Below are positions 1 through 8,176 of a DNA stretch of 64,000 nt, piece after piece. A program made the position numbers and the translations under genes. The stretch is from Gillisella vitis. GTDB lineage: Bacteria > Pseudomonadota > Alphaproteobacteria > Rhizobiales > Rhizobiaceae. Numbering within the stretch: position 1 is the stretch's first letter; the number at the start of each line of letters is the position of its first letter. Below the pieces are notes generated by a model, which saw only the letters and a program-made list of their open reading frames with translations, did no database searches and was not told the origin of the DNA. The stretch is taken from assembly GCA_009744235.1 (NCBI GenBank), contig WPHV01000002.1, positions 248,001 to 312,000 on the forward strand, written 5' to 3'.

Positions 1-496
1 CGGTCTCACCGGTTTCATCTTCTCGACACCGGCGCATGTGCAGACGATCGAAGGACTGGTGGGCGACCGTTTCAAGCTGAAGACGGCAACCTTCCCGCTG
101 GACAACCCGGAAAAGGGTGGCGTGCCGACGGGCGGCAACTCAGCCGTGATCCTGACGCAGGACAAGGCCAAGCAGGACGCCGCCTGGAAATATCTGAAAT
201 GGATCACCGGTCCTGAGGCCCAGAACACCATCGTGCGGATCACCGGCTATCTGCCGACCAACAAGCTTGCAACTGGGCCGGACTATCTCGCGCCTTATTA
301 TGCCGAGCATCCGAATGTAAAGACCGCCTCGCTCCAGGCAGACCGGTCCTTGCCGTGGGCCGGTTACCCAGGCGGCGACTCCGTTCGCGTCTGGCGCACC
401 CAGCGCGACATTATCGGCACGGTCATGCGTGGTGAAGTGACGCCGGAGGTTGGCCTGAAGCAGATGGTCGACCAGACCAACGCATTGTTGAAATAG
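1..496 (+). CDS. Sugar-type ABC transporter substrate-binding protein, C-terminal part (5' truncated by window edge)
   Basis: The reading frame is open from the left edge, so only about the last 164 residues are present; the start lies outside the window. The sequence has the C-terminal pattern of family 1 extracellular solute-binding proteins (UgpB/MalE type): a GGNSAVI segment, then AAWKYLKWITGPEAQ, then GYLPTNK, and a tail with paired helices ending in NALLK. Such proteins are periplasmic and deliver a sugar or glycerol phosphate ester to an inner-membrane permease. The downstream phosphodiesterase on the same strand would fit a glycerophosphodiester or sugar-phosphate system, but the permease and ATPase genes are not visible here, so the ligand is unknown. 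Two hairpins follow the stop codon. Confidence 0.8.
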   Translation, partial: GLTGFIFSTPAHVQTIEGLVGDRFKLKTATFPLDNPEKGGVPTGGNSAVILTQDKAKQDAAWKYLKWITGPEAQNTIVRITGYLPTNKLATGPDYLAPYYAEHPNVKTASLQADRSLPWAGYPGGDSVRVWRTQRDIIGTVMRGEVTPEVGLKQMVDQTNALLK

Positions 497-514
497 CCAA
501 TCGTTCAGGGCATC

Positions 515-539
515 GACGATGCTTGTGCATCGTCCTTTT
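515..539 (+). terminator. Hairpin terminator after the binding-protein gene
   Basis: Perfect 8-bp stem GACGATGC (515-522) and GCATCGTC (527-534) with a TTGT loop, followed by CTTTT. It lies 18 bases after the stop codon, as expected for an intrinsic terminator or a 3' stabilising hairpin in an ABC operon. Confidence 0.6.
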
Positions 540-551
540 GAAGAACGGCAA

Positions 552-581
552 AGCTGCGGGGAATGTTCTCCGCAGCTCTTT
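552..581 (+). terminator. Second tandem hairpin before the phosphodiesterase gene
   Basis: 8-bp stem AGCTGCGG (552-559) and CCGCAGCT (570-577), again followed by a short T run (CTTTT). It is immediately 5' of the phosphodiesterase start, so it may attenuate read-through into that gene rather than end the operon. Confidence 0.45.
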
Positions 582-597
582 TCCAGAAAGACCGATA

Positions 598-1398
598 ATG
601 AAGATCATCCAGATCACCGATACCCATCTCATGCCACCGGGCATCGTCGTCAACGGCGTCGATCCTGAAAAGCAACTGCGTGCGGCGGTGGGTGACATTG
701 TTGAAAAGCATGCCGATGCAGATCTTCTGGTGATGACCGGGGATCTCTGCAATCACGGCGATCCCGAGGCCTACGAACTTCTACGCGAAATTCTGGCGCC
801 GGTACCCTTCGACATCCGCCTGATGCTTGGCAACCATGATCGCAGGCCGGAATTCCAGGCGGCTTTTCCAGCCCAGCCATGTGATAGCAATGGTTACATC
901 CAATCCTTTGCGGATACGGAATTCGGACGGTTGCTGTTTCTGGACAGTCATGAAGCGGGTGTCATCGGCGGCATGTACGGTGCCGACCGCCTTGCATGGC
1001 TCGATACTACCTTGGAAAGCGCTGGCGATTTGCCCGTCACGGTTTTCATCCATCATCCACCGATGGATTGCGGTATCAGGCATTTCGAAAAGATCGGCCT
1101 GCATGACGATGGCGCGCTGATGCGCCGCCTTAGCACCCATCGGCCAGGTATCCGTCATATTGTGTTCGGCCATATCCATGTGCCGCTTGCCGGCACAAGC
1201 GCTGAAGGCATCAGCTATAGTTCCGGTCAGGCCTGCGCGCACCGCTTCATCACCGATCTCGATGCGCCCGACCCGCTCTGGACCGGCGGCAATCCCTGTT
1301 ATCGGATCATCTGCCTTGATGATCACGGACTGCGTGCCTATGGCGCCGAAGTGGGGGAGGCTATCTTCGGGCAAGCGTCCATTTGCGAAGGACCGTGA
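598..1398 (+). CDS. Metallophosphodiesterase (calcineurin-like, GpdQ/CpdA type)
   Basis: 266 residues. The dinuclear-metal motifs of the calcineurin-like phosphoesterase family appear in order: DTH (D8, H10), GDLCNH (D49), GNHD (79-81), a paired His at 152-153, and GHIH (H192, H194). Families with this order hydrolyse cyclic nucleotides or glycerophosphodiesters. The overall look, including the HHPP segment, is closest in my reading to the GpdQ/CpdA group, but substrate cannot be read from sequence. The ATG at 598 was chosen because the DTH motif normally lies about ten residues from the N-terminus; an in-frame upstream ATG at 523 falls inside the preceding terminator hairpin. It may be co-transcribed with the upstream binding-protein operon, consistent with use of an imported phosphodiester. 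No signal peptide is visible, so it is probably cytoplasmic. Confidence 0.82.
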   Translation: MKIIQITDTHLMPPGIVVNGVDPEKQLRAAVGDIVEKHADADLLVMTGDLCNHGDPEAYELLREILAPVPFDIRLMLGNHDRRPEFQAAFPAQPCDSNGYIQSFADTEFGRLLFLDSHEAGVIGGMYGADRLAWLDTTLESAGDLPVTVFIHHPPMDCGIRHFEKIGLHDDGALMRRLSTHRPGIRHIVFGHIHVPLAGTSAEGISYSSGQACAHRFITDLDAPDPLWTGGNPCYRIICLDDHGLRAYGAEVGEAIFGQASICEGP

Positions 1399-1474
1399 TC
1401 TAATTCCTGCCAATCATTTCAGGATAAATCGCGGGTAGTCGTTTTTCTCTGCTCGCATTTTTTAAAATCTGAAA

Positions 1475-1502
1475 ACCGCACCGCTGTCTCCAGCGGTGCG
1501 GT
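1475..1502. terminator. Bidirectional terminator between convergent genes
   Basis: Perfect 12-bp stem ACCGCACCGCTG (1475-1486) and CAGCGGTGCGGT (1491-1502) with a TCTC loop. It lies between the phosphodiesterase (+) and the aldehyde dehydrogenase (-). A-rich flank on the left and TTCGTT on the right suit either direction. Confidence 0.75.
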
Positions 1503-1515
1503 CTTCGTTATCGAA

Positions 1516-2991
1516 TTATCGCTGTACCGAAATGAAATGATCCGTGGTGAACTCTTCAACGGCCCATTTGCCGTTAAAGCGTCCGAGACCGGAGTTTTTC
1601 TCTCCACCAAACATCACATGCGGATAGTCATGGATGGTGATGTCGTTGATATGGGACATTCCAGCCTCAATCTGCTGAGCAAAGGCCAATCCACGGACCT
1701 CGTCACGGGTGAAGACGGCGCTGGAAAGGCCAAATTCGGTGTCATTGGCGAAGGCCAAAGCCTGGGCTTCATCTTGAGCGCGGATGATCGGTGCGACTGG
1801 GCCGAAGATCTCATTGCGGGCGAAGTCGGAATCATTGGTCACGTCGGCGAAGACATGCGGTGCGACCACCCGTCCCTCGATTGGGCCGGATACGCATTCG
1901 CGGAAGCCGCTGTCGCGCGCGCGCGCAATGCTTGCGGTGACGCTGCGCAGCTGGCTGTCGTTGCAGAGCGGGCCGATCAAGGTATCCGGCTCGTTCGGGT
2001 TTCCGAATTTGATCGTCTTTACCGCAGCAGTAAACGCCTCGACGAAGTTCTCATAAATCGAGGCATCAACGATGATGCGGTTCGTGCTCATGCAGATTTG
2101 GCCTTGATGCATGAAGCGGCCGATCAGGGCTGCTCCCACTGCCTTTTCCAGGTCGGCATCATCGAGAACCACCAGCGGTGCATTGCCGCCAAGCTCAAGG
2201 CCTACACGCTTGAGCAGGGAGGATTCACCCGCCACCTGGGCGATATGGCGTCCGACAGGTGTGGAGCCGGTAAAGGTGAGGACGCGAGGAACCGGATGAC
2301 GCGAGAAAGCGTCGCCGATGACGCTCGAGCTACCGACCACGACATTGAGCAAGCCTGCGGGCAGGCCAGCTTCCTCATAGATCTTGGCCAACAGAAGGCC
2401 GCCTGTGACCGGCGTGTCGTTCGATGGTTTCAAAACCACGGCATTTCCAAGCGCAAGCGCTGGCGCCACAGAACGGTTCGACAGATGCAGCGGAAAATTC
2501 CACGGGCTGATGACGCCGACGACGCCGACGGGCTTTTTGTAAACCCGGGCTTCCTTGCCTGGCTTGTCGACTGGAATGATATGTCCCTGGGCGGCAGCGG
2601 GCAAGGTGAAGGCTTCCAGCATGCCAGCGCGCACCGCGCCCCATTCTATGCCAGCTTTGATGCGCGTACTGCCGGATTCACGGATAATCCAGCTAATGAT
2701 TTCTTCCTTGCGGGCGTCAAGAATCGAGACCGCTCTCAGGAACACCGCTGCGCGCTCGCTCGGCAATACCCGCGCCCATTCGGTTTGGGCAGCCTTGGCT
2801 GCACCGAATGCACGATCGAGGTCACCAAGACTTGCCTGGGCGATTTCCGCCACAACCGTATCATCGTAAGGATTACGATCGATGGCGGTGTTTCCCTCGG
2901 TGCCTTCCACCCAGCGACCGGCAATATACTGTCCGGAAAACCCTTCATAGGCCTGTGGTTGGAATGCGGACTGACCAATATTCTGTTGCAA
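1516..2991 (-). CDS. Aldehyde dehydrogenase, benzaldehyde/vanillin dehydrogenase-like
   Basis: 491 residues, the usual length of an NAD(P)-dependent aldehyde dehydrogenase. The substrate-channel segment SPWNFPLHL (Asn about 165), the general base in LELGGNAP (Glu about 266) and the nucleophile in QGQICMSTNR (Cys about 300) are all present. The C-terminal MFGGEKNSGLGRFNG segment resembles the aromatic-aldehyde subgroup, so the substrate may be an aromatic aldehyde, but this is a guess from similarity. I place the start at a TTG at 2991 because GGAGGAG sits a few bases upstream on the minus strand. A longer in-frame ATG exists at 3048 but would put this ribosome site inside the gene. It appears monocistronic, with an AT-rich leader upstream. 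Confidence 0.88.
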   Translation of the reverse strand: MQQNIGQSAFQPQAYEGFSGQYIAGRWVEGTEGNTAIDRNPYDDTVVAEIAQASLGDLDRAFGAAKAAQTEWARVLPSERAAVFLRAVSILDARKEEIISWIIRESGSTRIKAGIEWGAVRAGMLEAFTLPAAAQGHIIPVDKPGKEARVYKKPVGVVGVISPWNFPLHLSNRSVAPALALGNAVVLKPSNDTPVTGGLLLAKIYEEAGLPAGLLNVVVGSSSVIGDAFSRHPVPRVLTFTGSTPVGRHIAQVAGESSLLKRVGLELGGNAPLVVLDDADLEKAVGAALIGRFMHQGQICMSTNRIIVDASIYENFVEAFTAAVKTIKFGNPNEPDTLIGPLCNDSQLRSVTASIARARDSGFRECVSGPIEGRVVAPHVFADVTNDSDFARNEIFGPVAPIIRAQDEAQALAFANDTEFGLSSAVFTRDEVRGLAFAQQIEAGMSHINDITIHDYPHVMFGGEKNSGLGRFNGKWAVEEFTTDHFISVQR

Positions 2992-3120
2992 GACGTCTCC
3001 TCCTCTTGCCGGTTTTACGCGCCTTCGCCACGCCAATGCCGCCAGCATAGGATGGCGGTAAACGAAGGCGGTCTATCTCTTTGCGGCGGCAAGAATACGG
3101 CGAAAGCCTCAGTCAATCAA

Positions 3121-3158
3121 TATGAATTATTGATTTATGATAAAAATGGTAATTCATA
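3121..3158. promoter_or_regulatory. AT-rich inverted repeat upstream of the aldehyde dehydrogenase
   Basis: TATGAATTA (3121-3129) and TAATTCATA (3150-3158) form a perfect 9-bp inverted repeat with a 20-bp gap, in an AT-rich stretch unlike the surrounding DNA. The gene-free stretch 2992-3360 holds this repeat, probably the promoter of the minus-strand dehydrogenase, and the palindromic repeat at 3265-3363. No protein gene is seen in it. Confidence 0.35.
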
Positions 3159-3264
3159 ATTTTTATTGTATCAATAAATGATTTTATAAAGCGCTCAGTC
3201 CGTTGTCTTTTATGCTCTCGCTTTTTAAAGACTCATAGTCTGGGCGCTTTATCCGTTTCTTAGA

Positions 3265-3363
3265 GTTTGTCAGGGAAAAGTGGAAACCGGTTTTCCCGAA
3301 AAGACAAGCGAAAACAAGAAAATCTAGTGTCTGTCTGGTTCAATCTGAACCTGACAGACACTA
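3265..3363. repeat. Rhizobial-type intergenic palindromic repeat, copy 1
   Basis: Two-part element. The first palindrome has GGGAAAA (3273-3279) and TTTTCCC (3291-3297) within an outer TTTGTC / GACAA pair. The second hairpin has arms TAGTGTCTGTC (3325-3335) and GACAGACACTA (3353-3363), with an inner GGTTCA / TGAACC stem. The TAG stop of the minus-strand ROK gene lies inside the second hairpin. A close copy is at 29633-29731 and a degenerate one at 27680-27746. Confidence 0.7.
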
Positions 3364-4827
3364 GACGAAATCGGTTCTGGATAGTTCCGCCGTGTTTTCA
3401 AAGGCATTCTCCACCCAATCCAGAATAGTTTTTACGTCCTTTGGTTGCGTCGTGTCGATATTCAAAGCCGGGCCAAGCCCGATGGGTTTCGCACGCTGCG
3501 CAAGTTCGATAAGTTCCGGGATATAGGATGCGCCGGGATGACCGGGAAGGCGATTTTCAAGCCTTGATCTATAGCGCTCGCCTATCGTCTCGGCGGGGGC
3601 GTGGCACCAGAGTTCAACGATCTGCGTGATGCCGGCCATGGCGATATGCTGTTGCAGAACATCTGCTGGCTGAAATCCAAACCAGGCATCAACGATGAAG
3701 GTAGTTCCCGGAGCGGCAGCGCGGATGATGGAGAAAATCGACTTGTAGCTCGCGCGTCCCAAGAGGCGATTGAAGGGCCGGTCCACATTGTCCATCAATT
3801 CCAGGAAAGGGTTCTTGATCTCATCCAGGCTCAATACTTGCCAGCCGGTTTCACCGGCGATTTTATGGGCGATCGCGCTTTTGCCGGAGGCGGGTACGCC
3901 GTTTACCATGACCAGTCTCTTGTCAGGGGCAGATTTTCCATGATGGCCAGCGTTGATGAGATCGAAGGCCGCCAGCCCGCAGCCGATGACACCGGCATCG
4001 TCGTCGAGGAGTGCTCCCCGAATATCCGCTTCATACCAGGTCTCGCTGCGAGGCAGAAAATTCAGGGCAGCTAAGGCTGCCTTGCCCATGCCTCCACCAA
4101 GCAGAACCACGTCTGGGTCGAAGGCGGCGGAGAGCGTGTTAATGGCTGACTTCAGGGGCGCGGCCCATGCCGTCATCACCTGCAAGGCAGCCTCATCTCC
4201 TGCTTGCGCAAGCGCCAGGATGGCTTCAAATCGCGTTTCAGGTGCGTAGCCTGCCTCGCGGAGATGACGTTGCAAGGCGGTTCCTGAGGATTCCGTTTCA
4301 ATACAGCCGCGTTGACCGCAGGGACATGGTTGGCCATGGAGATTGACGACAAGATGGCCCAATTGACCAGCGCATCGTCTGCCATTGACGATCCGGCCAT
4401 TTTCCATGACGGCGCCGCCAATCCCGGTTCCGATGGTCAGCATGACCGAACTGTTCATTCCCCGCGCCGCGCCCACGCGGGCCTCGCCAATCAGGGCCAT
4501 GCTGCAATCATTTGCAACGGTTACCGGACGAGCTGATGTCGCTGACATCTCAGATTGGAGATCACAGCCGGATAGATTCAGAAATCCGCCCGATATGATC
4601 TTTCCCGTCCAGCCATCGACGCGGCCGGGTATTCCTATTCCAATCGCCGCGGCGTGCGCACCGTCCATCCCGTGGATCAGGCTCTTTATAAGAGTAACGG
4701 CCTTGGATGGGTCACGGCTGCCTGTAACCGACGTCTTACGGATGATTTCGCCTTTTGGCGAAATCTGTGCCGCACGCATGTTGGTTCCGCCGACATCGAT
4801 GCCGATAGAGAACAATTGAAGAGACAT
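3361..4827 (-). CDS. Two-domain kinase: ROK sugar kinase fused to a P-loop kinase
   Basis: 488 residues. Residues 1-290 are a ROK-family sugar kinase: phosphate-binding DVGGTN (11-16), catalytic Asp in AND (107), and the zinc site H164, C168, C170, C175 in CPCGQRGC. There is no N-terminal helix-turn-helix, so this is a kinase rather than a ROK repressor. Residues 302-475 form a second ATP-binding domain with Walker A GVPASGKS (310-317), followed by LSLDEIK, resembling small-molecule P-loop kinases of the AAA_33 / chloramphenicol phosphotransferase-like group. Normal ROK kinases stop near 300 residues, so this is a true fusion. With the aldolase gene 14 bases upstream on the same strand, a plausible role is phosphorylating a sugar at both ends to give a bisphosphate for aldol cleavage. 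The fusion is read directly; the substrate and two-step function are inference. Confidence 0.82.
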   Translation of the reverse strand: MSLQLFSIGIDVGGTNMRAAQISPKGEIIRKTSVTGSRDPSKAVTLIKSLIHGMDGAHAAAIGIGIPGRVDGWTGKIISGGFLNLSGCDLQSEMSATSARPVTVANDCSMALIGEARVGAARGMNSSVMLTIGTGIGGAVMENGRIVNGRRCAGQLGHLVVNLHGQPCPCGQRGCIETESSGTALQRHLREAGYAPETRFEAILALAQAGDEAALQVMTAWAAPLKSAINTLSAAFDPDVVLLGGGMGKAALAALNFLPRSETWYEADIRGALLDDDAGVIGCGLAAFDLINAGHHGKSAPDKRLVMVNGVPASGKSAIAHKIAGETGWQVLSLDEIKNPFLELMDNVDRPFNRLLGRASYKSIFSIIRAAAPGTTFIVDAWFGFQPADVLQQHIAMAGITQIVELWCHAPAETIGERYRSRLENRLPGHPGASYIPELIELAQRAKPIGLGPALNIDTTQPKDVKTILDWVENAFENTAELSRTDFV

Positions 4828-4841
4828 GACATCCGCCGATC

Positions 4842-5756
4842 TTACGCCGCAACTCTCTGCTTGTTACGGTAGCGCCCGATAATGTCTTGAATATCATGCA
4901 ATCGAGACACGGCAATTGTCGAAAGCTTCTGTTGTGAGACATTTCGGTCAAGGTCGATGCAGTCTTTCCAAAGGGAGCGGCCAGCGATGACGCCGGAGGC
5001 GCCGTTCTTCATGGCGGCCTCGACCTGGTGAAGAAAGGTTTCATGATCGACGCCAGCCGAAAGCACGGCCCAAGGGACGTCACCGGCAACCTTCGTGACT
5101 TCGGCGCAGGCTTGTTCAGAGCCGGGATAAGGAATTTTCAGAACTTTGGACCCCAGCTCCAGGCAGGCGCGTGAGCCTTCGACAATAAGTTGCGGAATCT
5201 TGGCCTGATAGTCCTCGCGGCTTTCGCCCTCAAGCTGGTAGGTCAGGAATTCCACGACCAGAAGAAAGTCCTCGCGGGCGAAATCCTCTATGGTCCTCTT
5301 CAGGGTTTCAAGGTTTGCAACATTGGCCGCCGGGGTATCCATCCGCAGATAGACCATGACCTTGCCGCCGGTGGCCCCAAGGGCGCGAACGCGCCGCGCA
5401 TCGACACCTTCCACCATCTTGGAAATGCGATAGCCTTCTGGCGACGTGTCCCATCCGGAGGCATCGATGCCGATCAGAAGGGCCGTATCCCTTGGAAGGA
5501 TGTCGTTGTCGATCAGCCCGGGTACGGCACAGATGGGGTCAACGAGCACGCAGCCGGCATGAGAGGCGAGATAGCGTGCAATATCAGCCTTGGTTTCTCC
5601 CAGAATATCATTGCCGATTTTTGCCTGTTCTTCCGGGGTCGCGGCAAGAATGGAGCGCATACCGCCGCGCTGGTCGCATGCAATAACCATCATGGATCCG
5701 CTACCGTCGCAAATTTGATGGTATCCGCGTCGTTCTGCCGTCGTCATTGCCGTCAT
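4842..5756 (-). CDS. Class I aldolase, LacD/YihT-like (tagatose-bisphosphate or sulfofructose-phosphate aldolase type)
   Basis: 304 residues with the TIM-barrel pattern of the DeoC/LacD family: an N-terminal ACDQRGGMRS segment (26-34), VDPICAVPG, and a Schiff-base lysine candidate in SKVLKIPYPG (Lys about 207), then WAVLSAGVD and GASGVIAGRSLW for phosphate binding. Known relatives cleave tagatose 1,6-bisphosphate or 6-deoxy-6-sulfofructose 1-phosphate. Nothing else here suggests sulfosugar use, so a sugar bisphosphate is the simpler reading. The ATG at 5756 is preceded by GGAG seven bases upstream. It is the promoter-proximal gene of a two-gene operon with the ROK/P-loop kinase and is divergent from the SorC-type regulator. 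Confidence 0.8.
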   Translation of the reverse strand: MTAMTTAERRGYHQICDGSGSMMVIACDQRGGMRSILAATPEEQAKIGNDILGETKADIARYLASHAGCVLVDPICAVPGLIDNDILPRDTALLIGIDASGWDTSPEGYRISKMVEGVDARRVRALGATGGKVMVYLRMDTPAANVANLETLKRTIEDFAREDFLLVVEFLTYQLEGESREDYQAKIPQLIVEGSRACLELGSKVLKIPYPGSEQACAEVTKVAGDVPWAVLSAGVDHETFLHQVEAAMKNGASGVIAGRSLWKDCIDLDRNVSQQKLSTIAVSRLHDIQDIIGRYRNKQRVAA

Positions 5757-5767
5757 GTGTCCACTCC

Positions 5768-5984
5768 GAAAGAAATTGCAGGCAAAAGCGGACAGCGCAA
5801 AGCTTTAGCCATGCGCGGGCTCTCCTGCGTCAGGTGATTTGATGATGCCTTGAAAGTCGCAGGGCCTTGGACGTCATAGGGCCTGGGAAGTCACAGGGAA
5901 GGGCGCCGTATTGCATTGAGTCCGGAGCCGTTTCAGTGTAGCCTTCCCGCTTCGTGTAACACATTTCAGAAAGGAATTGCAAGC
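5768..5984. promoter_or_regulatory. Pair of 16-bp near-identical direct repeats in the divergent regulatory region
   Basis: GAAAGAAATTGCAGGC (5768-5783) and GAAAGGAATTGCAAGC (5969-5984) differ at two positions. They bracket the intergenic region between the aldolase (-) and the SorC-type regulator (+) and could be regulator sites; the second could alternatively act as a ribosome site. Confidence 0.3.
5854..5904. repeat. Three tandem 17-bp repeats in the divergent intergenic region
   Basis: Units AAGTCGCAGGGCCTTGG (5854-5870), ACGTCATAGGGCCTGGG (5871-5887) and AAGTCACAGGGAAGGGC (5888-5904) follow without gaps. The shared core is GTC-purine-pyrimidine-AGGG. Position between divergent promoters suggests a regulatory array. 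Confidence 0.55.
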
Positions 5985-6025
5985 TGCTTCCGCAAACTTC
6001 ACAGGATACGGCGTCCCGGGCGACA

Positions 6026-6973
6026 TTGCATATGGTCGCAAAGCTGCATTACGAAGCGGAGATGTCTCAGGTTGAGATCGCGCGCAAGCTTGGAATCTCG
6101 ACCGCGACCGTCTCTCGTTTGCTTCAACGGGCCAGGGCGCTTGGGATCGTCAAGATCGAGGTGCTTGACCTTGTCTCGCCCGCCGGTCTGACCCAGGAAT
6201 TGATCGAGGCGCTGTCCCTGAAGAGGGCGGCGGTGATCGATACCCCATCGACAGGTGTTCTGGGTGCGCTGGCAAAGCCGCTGGGCGATTTGCTGAAGGA
6301 AGAAGGCCTGGCCGCAGGGTCGGTCATCGGTATCGGTTGGGGTCGTGCCATACGTGAGGTTATTGCCGCAGGCTTGCCGCGCATACCCGACATTATCGCC
6401 GTCGCGTTGAACGGCGGTCTCCAGCAATCAGCGCCGCATTTCCAGATTAGCGAATTCGTCCGCCAGGCCGCTGATCAACTGGGTGGCAGCGCCCATTTCC
6501 TGCATGCGCCTTATCTTTCCTCGGCAGAATTGAAGGATGCTTTTCTTGCCGATGCATTCGTGCAGGAAACAACGAAACTTTGGGATCGCCTGGATTGCGC
6601 GATTGTCGGCATAGGGCTGCCGCATGCAATCAATCCGCCTGAGGCGAGTGCCGCGACAGTGAATGAGCGCGCCATTGGAGGCGCGGTTGGTGACGTCATC
6701 AGACATTATGTCGATATCAACGGCAAGCTTTTGTCCTGGGATGGGGAAGAGCGAATGATTGCAGCATCCAGCCAGCAGCTTTGCAAAGCCAAACTGTCTA
6801 TCGGTGTGGCCGCAACCGTTGAAAAAGCAGCTGGAATCATCGGCGCTGTTCGGTCTGGAATGATCAATTCCCTGGTTACCGACGCCAATACCTGCATCGC
6901 AATTCTCAATCTTCTCCAGCAGGATACGCCTTCCCAGGCTGCGGAAAAACAGACGAAAGCGAAAAAGAAATAA
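6026..6973 (+). CDS. SorC/DeoR-type sugar-binding transcriptional regulator
   Basis: About 315 residues. An N-terminal helix-turn-helix (MSQVEIARKLGISTATVSRLLQRA) is followed by a SorC-family sugar-binding domain with VIGIGWGRAI, VALNGGL, FLHAPYL, and IGGAVGDVIRHYVD near the phosphosugar pocket. Such regulators sense a phosphorylated intermediate of the pathway they control. The start is uncertain: a TTG at 6026 and an ATG at 6032 are available, both close to the helix-turn-helix and without a clear ribosome site, and the frame is open back to 5960, so a non-ATG start further upstream is possible. It sits between the kinase-aldolase operon and the ABC importer and most likely controls both. 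Confidence 0.82.
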   Translation: MHMVAKLHYEAEMSQVEIARKLGISTATVSRLLQRARALGIVKIEVLDLVSPAGLTQELIEALSLKRAAVIDTPSTGVLGALAKPLGDLLKEEGLAAGSVIGIGWGRAIREVIAAGLPRIPDIIAVALNGGLQQSAPHFQISEFVRQAADQLGGSAHFLHAPYLSSAELKDAFLADAFVQETTKLWDRLDCAIVGIGLPHAINPPEASAATVNERAIGGAVGDVIRHYVDINGKLLSWDGEERMIAASSQQLCKAKLSIGVAATVEKAAGIIGAVRSGMINSLVTDANTCIAILNLLQQDTPSQAAEKQTKAKKK

Positions 6974-6991
6974 GTTTCTGAAAAAAATTTC

Positions 6992-7049
6992 TTGACGGCG
7001 AACTGAAAACGGCGTGATGATGCTGTCGTGAATTGAATGCTTAATTCAC
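6992..7049 (+). promoter_or_regulatory. Promoter and operator-like inverted repeat before the sugar ABC operon
   Basis: TTGACG (6992-6997) with an 18-bp spacer to GATGAT (7016-7021) is a plausible sigma-70 promoter. Immediately downstream, GTGAATT (7028-7034) and AATTCAC (7043-7049) form a 7-bp inverted repeat with an 8-bp spacer, placed where a repressor would block initiation. Confidence 0.45.
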
Positions 7050-7084
7050 GGGAGATGACTGTTTCGATTTGGGAGGAGAGAAAC

Positions 7085-8074
7085 ATGGAACGTCGGCATT
7101 TTCTTCAATCTGCGACCGCGCTTGCCTTGTCCGCACCGGCTGTTTTGGCTGTCTCGCGTGCTCAGGCCGAAAATAAAAAATTCAGAATTGCGCTGATTCC
7201 AGGTCTGACGACCGATGCGTTTTATATCACGATGCATAAGGGCGCAGAAGCCGCAGCAGCTGCCATTGGCGCGCAGATTATTTTTCAAGGCGCTCCAGAT
7301 TTCAACCCTGTGACACAGGTTCCGGTTCTTGATGCGGTCATTGCGAAAAAGCCGGATGCCATTCTCATCGCTCCCACCGATACGACCCAATTGGTGCAGC
7401 CTCTCAAAAAAGCTGCGGATGTCGGCATTCCGCTGATCACGGTCGATACATTCATCGGGACCGGTGACTATCAAACCGGCGCAGGGGACGGGGATTTTCC
7501 GTTGTCCTATATCGCATCCGACAATGTTCTGGGCGGCGAAATCGCAGCGCGCTCTCTGGCGTCGGCCATTGGTGACAAAGGCAAGGTCTACGTCTCCAAC
7601 GTCAAGCCCGGAGTGTCGACGACGGATCAGCGTGAGCAGGGGTTCAAATCCGAGATGGCCAAACATCCCGGCATCACGGTTCTCGAAACGCAGTTCAATG
7701 ACAATGATGCCAACAAGGCTGCGTCCCAACTCCAGGCGGTTTATGCCCGCAATCCTGATTTGGCCGGTGTCTTCGGTGCCAATCTGTTTTCCGGGCTTGG
7801 ATCGGCGAACGGTGTCCAGCAGGCTGGCCAATCCGGCACAATCAAGGTTGTGGCGTTCGACGCACCAGGGTCGGTGGTGGACAATTTGAAATCCGGCCTT
7901 ATCGATTTTGCAATCGCTCAGCATCCTGCGGAAATCGGCTATTACGGGGTGATCTCCGCCTATGCGCACCTGACCGGGCAGTCCATCCCAACCAAGATTG
8001 GGACTGGCTTTACGGTCATCAACAAGAGCAACGTGACTGATCCAGCCATCGCTCGGTTCATCTACGCTGAATAG
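7085..8074 (+). CDS. Ribose/sugar ABC transporter periplasmic binding protein
   Basis: 329 residues. The N-terminus MERRHFLQSATALALSAPAVL is a secretion signal, followed by a type 1 periplasmic-binding fold (RbsB family): RIALIPGLTTDAFYITMHKGAE, KKPDAILIAPTD, IPLITVDT, YIASDNVLGGEIAARSL and VVAFDAPGSVVDNLKSG. It would capture a sugar or polyol in the periplasm for the permease and ATPase encoded next. The ATG at 7085 has GGGAGGAG upstream. The ligand cannot be named from sequence; the locus, with its kinase, aldolase and dehydrogenase, points to a sugar or sugar alcohol. Confidence 0.88.
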   Translation: MERRHFLQSATALALSAPAVLAVSRAQAENKKFRIALIPGLTTDAFYITMHKGAEAAAAAIGAQIIFQGAPDFNPVTQVPVLDAVIAKKPDAILIAPTDTTQLVQPLKKAADVGIPLITVDTFIGTGDYQTGAGDGDFPLSYIASDNVLGGEIAARSLASAIGDKGKVYVSNVKPGVSTTDQREQGFKSEMAKHPGITVLETQFNDNDANKAASQLQAVYARNPDLAGVFGANLFSGLGSANGVQQAGQSGTIKVVAFDAPGSVVDNLKSGLIDFAIAQHPAEIGYYGVISAYAHLTGQSIPTKIGTGFTVINKSNVTDPAIARFIYAE

Positions 8075-8098
8075 ACCTCCACGGCCTCGTTAAAACGT

Positions 8099-8133
8099 CA
8101 GCCAAGGCTGATCGGACGCCAGGATAAGCGTCC
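8099..8133 (+). other. Small hairpins between binding-protein and permease genes
   Basis: CAGCC/GGCTG (8099-8103, 8106-8110) and GGACGC/GCGTCC (8114-8119, 8128-8133). Without a T run these are more likely 3' stabilising or processing structures that favour binding-protein expression than terminators. Confidence 0.35.
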
Positions 8134-8176
8134 AAATCCCTTTATTGGCAGCTGACCAGAACTCAGGATGGAATTC

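Noticed and set aside
1537..3159. Long + strand open frame opposite the aldehyde dehydrogenase
   Set aside because: It mirrors a gene with complete catalytic motifs, has low-complexity translated sequence with no recognisable domain, and lacks a ribosome site.
3361..4827. ROK-family repressor
   Set aside because: There is no N-terminal helix-turn-helix; the chain starts directly with the kinase phosphate motif.
4842..5756. Sulfoquinovose pathway aldolase
   Set aside because: Related in fold, but no sulfoquinovosidase, sulfolactaldehyde enzyme or sulfonate exporter is near, so a sugar bisphosphate aldolase is preferred.
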